From NCBI GenBank assembly GCA_903995115.1, contig LR877162.1:434001-498000 (forward strand): DNA of 64,000 nucleotides, in the 5' to 3' direction. Under the pieces are notes generated by a model. That model saw only the letters and a program-made list of their open reading frames with translations, made no database searches and was not told the origin of the DNA. Positions 27,612 through 36,323 of the stretch are shown here, piece after piece (the first letter of the stretch is position 1; the number at the start of each line of letters is the position of its first letter). Both the position numbers and the translations under genes were made by a program. The DNA comes from Angomonas deanei. Lineage: Eukaryota > Euglenozoa > Kinetoplastea > Trypanosomatida > Trypanosomatidae.

Positions 27612-28395
27612 CACGCGCTTTTTTTTTTTTATTTTATATAAGGATTATTTTCATTTCAGTTCTTTATGACAAAATGCTTTTTCACGCCTTTTTTTTTAAG
27701 TATTTATAGAGCTGAGCGCGTGTGCGTACACCCCTGTTACATGTATATTGTTATTTACCTTTTTTTTTAGTCATTTTCTACACGATTGTATAAACTGAGA
27801 TTTTTATAAAAAAGAAAAAAAAAAAAAGAACAATTCGGCATATCACAAGGTAAAAGATAAGAAATCAGTGCATATATTTACCTTTTTTTTTTGTTATTTT
27901 ATAAAGAATGATTATTGGTTTATATTTTAAAAAAAAGCTGTCAAATGAATCAAGCAAAACGAAAAAAAGTAATATTCAGTAAAGAAAAAGTATTAAATAA
28001 TACGAAAAAAGTATAATATAAGTTGTAAAACATGTGCCTTTTTTTTTTATAATATGATATCTTTTTTTTTTTTTTTCTTTTGCCCTGTTATTTATACATA
28101 CAATTTGCTCTTCATTTTATATTTCCGATATTTTTTCCCCTTTAAATGCCTTTTCAGTGTCTTGGAGATTGATTTTATTATGATCGACGGTTGTTGTTTA
28201 CACTTATTTTCTTTTCTCTCTCTCGTTTCCTTTTCTCAGCAGTTTTAAACAATAATTATAGAGGCAATCATTTTTGTATCACTAGAACAGAACCATTGCA
28301 TGCGTAACGCAGTTGGAACAGAAAAGATTTAAGCTTCCTTTTTTTTTTTAATACACTTATACATCTTTAAAAAAAAAAAATAATAGTTACGATTT
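27612..28395. other. AT-rich spacer
   Basis: About 780 bases, strongly AT-rich with many T and A runs and no supported gene. The candidate acceptor before the helicase gene is the AG at 28384-28385 in AATAATAGTTACG, but the pyrimidine tract (28330-28350) is separated from it by an A run. Confidence 0.5.
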
Positions 28396-31300
28396 ATGCG
28401 GAAGAGAACCATCGTTGCCTTCAGTGCCAACAAAGGTGGGTTCAAGCCGCCTAGGAGGAGTGACGCTGCCGTGGAGGCACCTGTCGTTACAGAGAAGTCT
28501 AGTGAGAAGAAGAAGAGGGGACGGTCTTCACAGGAGGAGAGCCTTTCCTCTCAGCGTAGAGGAAGTAAGGCACGGCGGCGGAGCGGGGACCCTCCATCGC
28601 AGAGGGACCCCGATGAGAGTAAGGCCACCTCCGTGAACCCTACCCCAGAGCATAAAAAGAATAGCAATACCACTTCTCCACACAATACTAGTCCAATGCA
28701 TACGTCCCTCAAGCGGAAGAGAGGCACGGTGGCGGAGCGAGAGGTCTTCTACCCTCCACCCGCCTCTCTCCGGGAGGAAGAGGTGCCACCGCCGGCACTC
28801 TTTGCGATGGATCACGTTCCTCCTCACATCATAGAGCAGGCCGCACCTGCACAGGAAGTGGTCCTGCCACCGTTTGACCCCGCCGCGATAGACCCCTATC
28901 TGAACCCTGATCACTACGACGAGGTGCTAGGCCATCCACCAGATACGGAGGTGACCTCTCCCAAGTGTGATACCGTGCTGTTCCAGGAAGAGGAGGAGGC
29001 GGACCTTCGTCGGGAGGCAGAGGAGGACATGCGGCTGTCGGAGGATAATAATGTGGTCCTCAGTCTGTCCAACAATCCGCACTTGTACAATAGCGCCCGA
29101 CCGTCGATGCTGTTGTCCTCACAACGGAGTGACGGAGGGGCGCTCGAGACGAGCAGTGGGCTGTTTCTGAGTCAGAATAATATCAACACCGCCGTACAGG
29201 ATCAAACTACTACTAATAATAATACTAATAATGAAAATGTGATGTTGCCTTCGCAGCGAGACCAGGTGCTTCCTCTGTCGGTGGAGGTATCGGTCGCTCC
29301 TACGGTTCTAGATAGTGTAGCAGAAATGCCGTTGAATCGTCCCATTATACACGCGACGATCCCTCAGTCGTTTCCTACCATGAGCGAAACCGCAGAGAAT
29401 AGCAACAGCAACAGTCTGACGGAGAGTGCGGTGATGTTTAGTGTTCTCCCATCCGCTACTCCCGCGACGAGCAAGCGGACCACCTTCAAGTTCTTCTCCG
29501 TGGCGGAAGTAAAGGCACAGGCGACCGCCGTCGGTCAGCCCCCTGTCGCCCCTGCTGCCCCTGAGGCAAGTCCACCAGCGTCTACCCACACCACGGCCTA
29601 CAACTCCGGAGAGTCCATCCAGACCCTCATTGACTTGGATAGCGCGGTGCTGCAGTACTACCTCACCTCTCACCGCATCACCAGTCTGTACCCCTGGCAG
29701 GCGGAGGTGCTGGAGCGGCTAAAAGGGTCGCGCTCGTTGCTGTACAGTATGCCCACCAGCGGCGGTAAGACACTCGTCGCGGAGTTAAGTTTGTTGCAGT
29801 GCACCGTCACCCGACAGCGGTCTGGGCTGTTTGTGCTGCCCTTTATCACGCTAGCGGAGGAGAAGAGCCGCTCCCTCTCCCCTCTAGGAGAGTTACTCAA
29901 GTTCAGGGTAGACGGGCACTACGGCTCCTCCGGCGTCTTCCCCCTCGCCGCCCAGCCAGCGCTGTTTGTCTGCACGATAGAAAAAGCAAACAATGTACTC
30001 AACAATCTCATCGAAGAAGGACGTAGTGGAGAGTTGGGTCTCGTCGTGGTCGACGAGCTGCACATGGTGGGGGAGTCCCACCGAGGGCCCATCCTGGAGC
30101 TCTTTCTCAGCAAGCTGCTCGTGCTATCGGACAAGCGGCGGCAGCGGGGGGAGGAGCCTATTCAGATTATTGGCATGAGTGCGACGATCCCCAACCTCCC
30201 AGTGCTGGCGAGGTGGCTGCAGGCGGACTGCTACGTGGGTACGTTCCGCCCTATCAAGCTGCACCCCTACTGTGTGATAGAGGGCGCCGTGCTGGACCCG
30301 AGCGGAACCCCCGTCCGTACCTTGCACACCCGCGACGCCACGCAGAGTCTTCTTGAGCTGGTCGAAGAGGAGAGCAGCTCCATCCTGGTGTTCTGCTCCA
30401 GCCGACGGCAGAGCGTGGATACCGCGAGGCTGATCGCACAAGGTCGGCACAAGCTGTGGGGAGGACGGCCGCCCCTCTCCGCCGCGATAGAGGGACTACT
30501 CGCCGACCTGGAGGGCACCGCGCACCAGGACACTGTCACCATGTCGGATATGATCCCATACGGGGTCGCCTACCATCACGGGGGTCTGCTGGCGGAGGAG
30601 CGGGAGTACATTGAGGGAGCCTTCCGCCGCAAGGAGATACAAGTCCTCTGCTGCACCTCCACCCTTGCCGCCGGCGTGAACCTCCCCGCTCGTCGCGTCA
30701 TCTTCAAGACCCCTTATGTGGGTATTGAATTCCTGACGAAGAGCCGCTATCTGCAAATGTGTGGTCGCGCTGGGCGAGCGGGACTGGACCCCTATGGGGA
30801 GTCTTTCCTCCTTCTCTCCCGTCGTGACAGGGAGCGTGGACTGGAGCTGATGCGGCGAGAAGTGGAGCGATGTTGTAGTAAGGTGTTGGAGGAGCATTTG
30901 CAGCTCGAGCGCTTCCTGTTGGAGTGTCTGGGGGTTCGACTGTTTGAGTCCAGGCGGGAGGTGCTGCAGCTGTGGCCGGCCGCCCTGCTGTGCTCCTACT
31001 GCTCCTGCGAGGCACACCCAGCCATCACCGCCATTGCCCACGAGAGTCACCCTAGTGAAAAGATTAGCGAAGAGGGTACGCCCCCAGCACTGGTGACCGC
31101 CACCCCAGAACTGCACTTGGATGAGACGGGGGTGCCGGCCGACCTTTTCACCACACTGATTGACGGCGCCATTGAACAACTTTCCAAATCGGTGTTTATT
31201 AAGGTGGACCGCCCCCAACCAAGCCCCGCGTCCCAGGAGGACGAGGTGCGAGACAGCACGGAGGCGGACTTGCTGCTCACGGCCACCCCCTTCGGTATCT

Positions 31301-32142
31301 CCTCCGTGCGGTCCTGCCTCAGTATACGAGAGGCACTGCACCTGCGGGAGGAGCTGGAGCAGCTGCGGCACACCGGCCTCATCCTCGCCGACGACCTTCA
31401 CCTCTGCTACTTCCTTACCCCCATACGAGAGGTCACCGACTGCGATTGGGGGATCTATCTGCGGTTGATGTCGCGACTGAGTGACACGCGGCAGGTCATC
31501 GCGGGACTGGTGGGGGTGGAGGAGCACCTCATACAGCAGCGGGCGATGGGACTACCGGCGCAGCACTGGAAGGGAAAGGAAGAGGCGGATCGACAAGTCT
31601 TCATTGCCCTCCGCTTCTACGTGGCCCTCATGCTGGCTGATGTACTGAGCGAGGTGCCACCAGCGGAGGTGGAGCTCAAGTACGGCGTCAGTCGTGGCCA
31701 GGTGCAGAGCCTAATGAAGTCCGCGGCCATCTTCAGCAACAGTATGGTCGGCTTCTGCAGGGCGATGGAGTGGTACTCCCTCGAGTCCGTGCTGTCCTCT
31801 TTTGTGAAGCGATTAGGGTTCGGTGTGAAGCCGGACTTGCTGCCTCTAATGGAGATACGAGGCTGCACCGCCCCCCGCGCTCGTCTGCTGTGGAACGCGG
31901 GGTATCGCTCCCCCGAGGCCGTCGGCGCTGCAGACCCACAGGAGATGGTCAACAAGGTGAAGGAGACGAGTTCCGTTGACAATAAGGCAGCCCGCTTCTT
32001 CAATCTGCGCACCGCCAACTACACCGTCAAGGAGGCACAGCTACTGCTGGAATCGCAGATTAAGGAAAAACGGGCGGAGTTGGGTAGAATGGCTCCCACG
32101 GGTACCACGACTGGTGGTAGTAGTGGTTTTGTGACGTCGTGA
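28396..32142 (+). CDS. HELQ/POLQ-type superfamily 2 DNA helicase
   Basis: 1248 residues. About 420 N-terminal residues are disordered, with a basic start and Asn-rich segments. The helicase core follows: Q-motif region LYPWQAEVL, Walker A PTSGGKT (453-459), DELH box (553-556), motif III MSATIPN (from 594), the HHGGLLAEER and TSTLAAGVNLPAR blocks, and motif VI QMCGRAGRAG (787-796). The C-terminal part has winged-helix and ratchet segments and a helix-hairpin-helix-like end (IRGCTAPRARLLWNAGYRSPEAV). This set is specific for the HELQ and POLQ helicase branch. No polymerase domain follows, so it is either HELQ or the stand-alone helicase half of POLQ that kinetoplastids are reported to have as a separate gene. 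The role is processing of stalled forks or broken ends in the nucleus. Confidence 0.9.
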   Translation: MRKRTIVAFSANKGGFKPPRRSDAAVEAPVVTEKSSEKKKRGRSSQEESLSSQRRGSKARRRSGDPPSQRDPDESKATSVNPTPEHKKNSNTTSPHNTSPMHTSLKRKRGTVAEREVFYPPPASLREEEVPPPALFAMDHVPPHIIEQAAPAQEVVLPPFDPAAIDPYLNPDHYDEVLGHPPDTEVTSPKCDTVLFQEEEEADLRREAEEDMRLSEDNNVVLSLSNNPHLYNSARPSMLLSSQRSDGGALETSSGLFLSQNNINTAVQDQTTTNNNTNNENVMLPSQRDQVLPLSVEVSVAPTVLDSVAEMPLNRPIIHATIPQSFPTMSETAENSNSNSLTESAVMFSVLPSATPATSKRTTFKFFSVAEVKAQATAVGQPPVAPAAPEASPPASTHTTAYNSGESIQTLIDLDSAVLQYYLTSHRITSLYPWQAEVLERLKGSRSLLYSMPTSGGKTLVAELSLLQCTVTRQRSGLFVLPFITLAEEKSRSLSPLGELLKFRVDGHYGSSGVFPLAAQPALFVCTIEKANNVLNNLIEEGRSGELGLVVVDELHMVGESHRGPILELFLSKLLVLSDKRRQRGEEPIQIIGMSATIPNLPVLARWLQADCYVGTFRPIKLHPYCVIEGAVLDPSGTPVRTLHTRDATQSLLELVEEESSSILVFCSSRRQSVDTARLIAQGRHKLWGGRPPLSAAIEGLLADLEGTAHQDTVTMSDMIPYGVAYHHGGLLAEEREYIEGAFRRKEIQVLCCTSTLAAGVNLPARRVIFKTPYVGIEFLTKSRYLQMCGRAGRAGLDPYGESFLLLSRRDRERGLELMRREVERCCSKVLEEHLQLERFLLECLGVRLFESRREVLQLWPAALLCSYCSCEAHPAITAIAHESHPSEKISEEGTPPALVTATPELHLDETGVPADLFTTLIDGAIEQLSKSVFIKVDRPQPSPASQEDEVRDSTEADLLLTATPFGISSVRSCLSIREALHLREELEQLRHTGLILADDLHLCYFLTPIREVTDCDWGIYLRLMSRLSDTRQVIAGLVGVEEHLIQQRAMGLPAQHWKGKEEADRQVFIALRFYVALMLADVLSEVPPAEVELKYGVSRGQVQSLMKSAAIFSNSMVGFCRAMEWYSLESVLSSFVKRLGFGVKPDLLPLMEIRGCTAPRARLLWNAGYRSPEAVGAADPQEMVNKVKETSSVDNKAARFFNLRTANYTVKEAQLLLESQIKEKRAELGRMAPTGTTTGGSSGFVTS

Positions 32143-32307
32143 GAGAAAAAAAGAATATACATTTAAACTCTGTACACTGCTCTCCATAATTTACACTTTT
32201 TGTTTTGGTTTCGAGGTGAAAAGGGTGATACCTACAGAGAACCCGTTAGATACACAAAACTTGAACCTCTCCTCTCCTTCTTTCTTCGCACAGCAAACAT
32301 AAGTATC

Positions 32308-32811
32308 ATGTCGTTAGGTAATCTGTATGTGGCACTACTGTTCCTTCTCCCCTCCCTCTATGTGCTATGGACGCTGTACCGTCTGCTGCAGCACGTGGTG
32401 AGGCGGTACTACCTGGAGGACGTACTGCCCATTCTCTACACCCATTCGATGGTATCCGTCACGGTGCTGCCCATTGCTGCCTTGGGGGCGATCGGAGTGG
32501 CGCTCACGTACAATAATGCATTAGAGTTTGTCCAGAAGAATCTCGTCCCCTTAGCGAGGGAGGGAGGACTGCTGCAGCGGTCGGAGGTGCTGCCGCTGCC
32601 GGTGGACGTTACCCTGATGGAGGTGCAGCTGGTAGGACTGCTGATTCTATTGGCGTATGGGTGTACGATCGTCCTGCACCACTTGATCGACATCACCCGT
32701 TTGTTGAAGATTTCGAGAAGACGTCTTGTTCAACCAGAAACGAACGCGGAGAGGGCATTATACGAAAAAGCACAAGAGGAGATGAAAAAGGCGCTTGCGA
32801 AAAAGAAGTAG
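32308..32811 (+). CDS. Small membrane protein of unknown function
   Basis: 167 residues from ATG 32308; the open frame continues 36 codons upstream through leader sequence, but a C-rich tract and CAG (32289-32293) just before this ATG favour the shorter form. Three hydrophobic segments are seen, at about 5-27, 48-68 and 105-125. A charged tail follows (NAERALYEKAQEEMKKALAKKK). The final lysines could act as an ER-retrieval or membrane-surface signal. I do not recognise the family. Confidence 0.62.
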   Translation: MSLGNLYVALLFLLPSLYVLWTLYRLLQHVVRRYYLEDVLPILYTHSMVSVTVLPIAALGAIGVALTYNNALEFVQKNLVPLAREGGLLQRSEVLPLPVDVTLMEVQLVGLLILLAYGCTIVLHHLIDITRLLKISRRRLVQPETNAERALYEKAQEEMKKALAKKK

Positions 32812-33011
32812 TGAAGGAAGTTTTTCCCTACCTTTGCAAAGTTTGTACAGTATCCACGTCATATCTTTTTAACCACGGAATGCAACCAATGACCTTTTTT
32901 TTTTTGCTTTGTTTTATTTTGTAGGCCTCCTGTTTTGTTTTTTAATTCTTTACACCTCTATTTCTCTCTTTTTCTGTTCTAAAAAAGGTGTTTGAACATA
33001 ATATTATTAGA

Positions 33012-33620
33012 ATGCAGTTCCGACGGGTAGAGCTGTACGGTGGCGCCATCTCCTGTGAGCTACCGACCACCCTGCAAGACATGTCGCAGTGGCGGCAGGT
33101 GCCGGACAATCAAGAAATGTACTCCGACGTCGACACAGGGGCGACGATTATTGCAGAAATATTGGAGCGGCAGGACACCGTCCCCGACAAGGAGGCGGCC
33201 ACCTTCTTTTATTACGATCTGGCGAACGCGAATGGGTGCTGGAAGGAGCAGTGCACGCTGGAGTCCACCCAGTCCCTAGAGCCGTCCGCCGTGCCAGGGC
33301 TGGCGGCGGGGTCCTCCCTCCCTCATTATCAACCCTGCGCGTACATCTGCACCGCCGACGGGACACAGCTCATCTCCAAGTACACCAATGAGAAAGGGAA
33401 GGAGAGTGAGGTGTCGGTGCGCATTGCGGTCCTGCGCTACGAGGCCCCGATTGCTGCGGAGCTGATGTTGTCTCTGTCGAACCCAGTCAAGATCCACCCC
33501 GAGAGCTCCGATGCGAAGGTGATCAAACGAACCCTTACCGCGGAGGAAAGTTTCCTACTGTTCAAACGCGTGGTGGAGTCGTTGGCGATTCACAATTATG
33601 GACTATTTATCACCGCGTAA
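33012..33620 (+). CDS. MOG1: Ran-binding protein Mog1
   Basis: 202 residues from ATG 33012; the frame is open back to a GTG at 32988. The beginning MQFRRVELYGGAISCELP, then MSQWRQVPDNQEMYSD, is the Mog1 signature (the family reads LFGGAI, then RQVPDNQEVF). The later IRIAVLRYEAPIAAELMLSLSNP block and the end FKRVVESLAIHNYGLF also fit the family. Mog1 binds the GTPase Ran and promotes nucleotide release, supporting nuclear transport. Length is close to yeast Mog1 (about 218). Nothing unusual apart from a Pro/Gly-rich loop (about 105-118). Confidence 0.88.
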   Translation: MQFRRVELYGGAISCELPTTLQDMSQWRQVPDNQEMYSDVDTGATIIAEILERQDTVPDKEAATFFYYDLANANGCWKEQCTLESTQSLEPSAVPGLAAGSSLPHYQPCAYICTADGTQLISKYTNEKGKESEVSVRIAVLRYEAPIAAELMLSLSNPVKIHPESSDAKVIKRTLTAEESFLLFKRVVESLAIHNYGLFITA

Positions 33621-33842
33621 AGTGGTGTCCTGTTTCTGTTTATGATTATTATTGTAGGTGACGTGTTTCGTTGTTTACTTTGTAATTGTTCCCCTGTATA
33701 CTCCTTTCCCACACACATATCCTCCCCCCTTTTCCTCTTTATTGATTCGATGAAAGAAAACGCTTGTTATCTTCAGCGTACCGCAGTCCATTTTTGACAT
33801 TTTCTTTTTCCTCCCTTATTAACGAAGTATTAAAGATCACGC

Positions 33843-34571
33843 ATGTTACGTAAGTTCGCTGCCCGCCCCTACAAGACGATGGTGCGCCGTATGGCCGCCA
33901 CGGATGCCGCGGCTGACACCAAGAGCGCCAAGGCCGTGCTCCAGCTCATCCGCTTCGACCCCGAGAAGAACGCGACGCGTGTGGAGAGCTACGAGTACGA
34001 CAAGCACCACGACTACATGGTGCTCGACCTCCTGATTGCCGTCAAGGCCCACCAGGACCCCTCCCTCGCCTTCCGCAGTTCCTGCTGCGAGGGCGTGTGC
34101 GGTAGCTGTGCCATGAACATTAACGGTATCAACTCGCTCGCCTGCGTCACGTTTGCTCAGCAGCACACGACGGTGGGTCCCCTCCCCAACTTCCCCGTCA
34201 TTAAGGACTTTGTGGTCGACCTCCGCCACTTCTTCCAGCAGTACGCGTACATTCGCCCCTTCGTCCGTAACGCCAACTTGCACCGTAACCAAATTGACGG
34301 TATTGTCAGCCGTTACAATAACATCTCTCGCGCCCTCAACGGCATGAACCCCGCGCAGGGCAACAAGGCGGTCAGTGGCCACGCCGCGCCCCCCTCGACG
34401 CAGACGGAGATCATTGCCGGCCTCCGCCTCGTGGACGCCATAGTGCAGTCGGGCAACGTGACCCAGCTGCTCACCTCTATAGAGACGCTGGAGAACGGCG
34501 GCCTGACGTTTGACAACGACCAGGTGGTAGCGCTGATCGAGGAGACGCTGAAGAACGCAAAGAAGGCGTAA
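33843..34571 (+). CDS. SDH2N: Succinate dehydrogenase iron-sulfur subunit, N-terminal half (SDH2N)
   Basis: 242 residues. A basic N terminus (MLRKFAARPYKTMVRRM) looks like a mitochondrial presequence. The plant-type ferredoxin domain carries FRSSCCEGVCGSCAMNING with cluster cysteines C81, C86, C89 and C101 for the 2Fe-2S centre. The domain that would hold the 4Fe-4S and 3Fe-4S centres in ordinary SdhB is missing; instead there is a 120-residue extension with no Cys motif. In Euglenozoa the iron-sulfur subunit is known to be encoded as two proteins, SDH2N and SDH2C, which assemble in complex II of the inner membrane. The SDH2C gene is not in this window. The strong preference for C-ending codons suggests high expression. 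Confidence 0.93.
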   Translation: MLRKFAARPYKTMVRRMAATDAAADTKSAKAVLQLIRFDPEKNATRVESYEYDKHHDYMVLDLLIAVKAHQDPSLAFRSSCCEGVCGSCAMNINGINSLACVTFAQQHTTVGPLPNFPVIKDFVVDLRHFFQQYAYIRPFVRNANLHRNQIDGIVSRYNNISRALNGMNPAQGNKAVSGHAAPPSTQTEIIAGLRLVDAIVQSGNVTQLLTSIETLENGGLTFDNDQVVALIEETLKNAKKA

Positions 34572-34989
34572 GTATGAAAGCGAAGATTTACATAGGTTTT
34601 TATTATTTTCAATAGGAATTTACTTAGGTATTTGTTTCTTGCCGTATTTTGAGTGGAAGGGTGTGTCACATCACTGTCCAAATACAGAAGAAGGAAATCA
34701 TTTAAAAGCTTACAGTAGTATTTTTAAAACAAAAAAAAAAAAAAACTAAAATAAAACAAAATAAACAAAAAGAAAACTTACTCAACATACGTTTCTTATA
34801 TTTCTCTTATATTTATAAAATAAAATATAGCATGCAATTGAAAATGTCTGCGAACCGGAAAGGACTTCTACTGCACATCGGGTCTGTCGATACTCTTTTT
34901 TCATCTCTCCCCCTTTTTCCTTTTTAGAGTACGCCAGTTCTTTTTTTTTTTTTTTCCATACACACCCCTATAAACCCTCTCCTCAGAAA
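34572..34989. other. AT-rich spacer
   Basis: A-rich run at about 34729-34745 and a T tract at 34940-34955 just before the next gene. No gene seen. AG at 34985-34986 (CTCAG) with the upstream T/C tract is a good acceptor, leaving a leader of a few bases before ATG 34990. Confidence 0.5.
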
Positions 34990-35931
34990 ATGTGTATGTA
35001 CAATATGCACGTCACCCACCCCAAGTCCATCTGCCAGTGGTTGATGATGTGCTGCTCCTACACCCCCTGCCTCATCGCCGTCGGCCTCATCCTCAGCAAC
35101 ACCACCCCCTACCAAGTCTTCTTCCTTCCGCTGCTCTGGAAGAACTGCGCCGAAGGGAATGTGTCCGTCGTCTATTATTACTATTGTGTGTTGATGATGT
35201 TATTTGCCCAGTTCATGGTGTTTTTTAATTATCTGAAAGCCATCTGCACCAACCCGGGACATGTCTCCCCCGAGCCGTGGGCGCGACCACCGGTGTATGG
35301 CGGAAAGGCGTATAGTGACAACCCATTTGAGGTGTTTCAGTTAGATCACGAAAATAAGTTACGGTACTGTGCCAAGTGTGACCAGTTCAAACCCGATAAC
35401 GCCCACCACTGCAACTTCTGCGGCAAGTGCATCTACCGCATGGACCATCACTGCCCTTGGATTAACAACTGCGTCGGCCGCGACAACACCAAGTTCTTTT
35501 TATTGTTTGTCAGCTACATCCCGCTTGGTGCTTTTCACATTGTGGTGACCACTCTTTATAGCAGTTTTTACCACCTGAAGGGCGTGGACATGGTCGCGTT
35601 TGACGGGGATGTCGTCACCACCATCGTGCTGTGGTGCTCTATCATTTTCTCCTTTTCCATGGGCCTTGCCTTCGGGGCGTTCGGCGGCCACTTTGTCTGG
35701 ATGGCGTATAAGGGTGAGAGTAGTATGACCATGTCGATTATCCGCAAGGTGGGCGAGGCGAAGGGGCGGAAGATGCTGCAACAGTCCCGCGAGGACCACT
35801 TGTACGACATTTTCGGTAGCGACCGTCGCTGGTGGGTGCTGGCCTGCCCGCTCAGCCCCAAGAGGGACTACCGAGGGCTGCCCGGCATGACAGGCCCCAC
35901 TGAGATTGAGATGCATCACATGCTGGCGTAA
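34990..35931 (+). CDS. DHHC palmitoyltransferase
   Basis: 313 residues. Two membrane helices (about 18-48 and 60-83) precede the cysteine-rich domain, which begins YCAKCDQFKPDNAHHCNFCGKC and contains the catalytic tetrad D152-H-H-C155 followed by PWINNCVGR. Two more helices follow (about 167-190 and 208-235). The TNPG motif lies between helix 2 and the Cys-rich domain as in other members. These enzymes attach palmitate to cysteines of membrane proteins; trypanosomatids have about a dozen, on different membranes. All zinc ligands are present. Substrate and compartment cannot be read from the sequence. Confidence 0.93.
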   Translation: MCMYNMHVTHPKSICQWLMMCCSYTPCLIAVGLILSNTTPYQVFFLPLLWKNCAEGNVSVVYYYYCVLMMLFAQFMVFFNYLKAICTNPGHVSPEPWARPPVYGGKAYSDNPFEVFQLDHENKLRYCAKCDQFKPDNAHHCNFCGKCIYRMDHHCPWINNCVGRDNTKFFLLFVSYIPLGAFHIVVTTLYSSFYHLKGVDMVAFDGDVVTTIVLWCSIIFSFSMGLAFGAFGGHFVWMAYKGESSMTMSIIRKVGEAKGRKMLQQSREDHLYDIFGSDRRWWVLACPLSPKRDYRGLPGMTGPTEIEMHHMLA

Positions 35932-36323
35932 TCGTCAGAAAAACTATTCTGCGAGTGACACATTTTTTTTTTTTTGGTTGGTTTTGCGTCTCACGGGTGG
36001 TGGCGATTCGCACTGGTTTCTTTTATTCAGAGCGTGTGTGTGTCGTTAGGGTTCAGATGTATGTTTGTAAAGTATAATGTTTGTTGCTTTTCATGTTAGT
36101 ACACATCATAAATAATACGTTTCCCATTTTTATAAATTAATGATAGATAAAAGCGGTCCAACATAAAAAAAAAAAAAAAGGTATTGCGTAGCATTATCGC
36201 TCAAAGTAAAGTTTTTTGTTTTCTCATTTATTATTCTTACCTTTCTCGCTTCAAAATAGTACTGTCACTTCATTTTTCGAATAGATCATTATACATCCAT
36301 AGACCCATACACAAAGCATTGCA
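35932..36323. other. AT-rich spacer
   Basis: T run at about 35962-35974 and A run at about 36165-36180. No gene seen. A T-rich stretch with CTTCAAAATAG (AG at 36258-36259) is a possible acceptor for the next gene. Confidence 0.45.

Noticed and set aside
30496-31527. 343-codon minus-strand frame opposite the helicase
   Set aside because: Mirror of the helicase coding frame; low-complexity composition and no recognisable domain.
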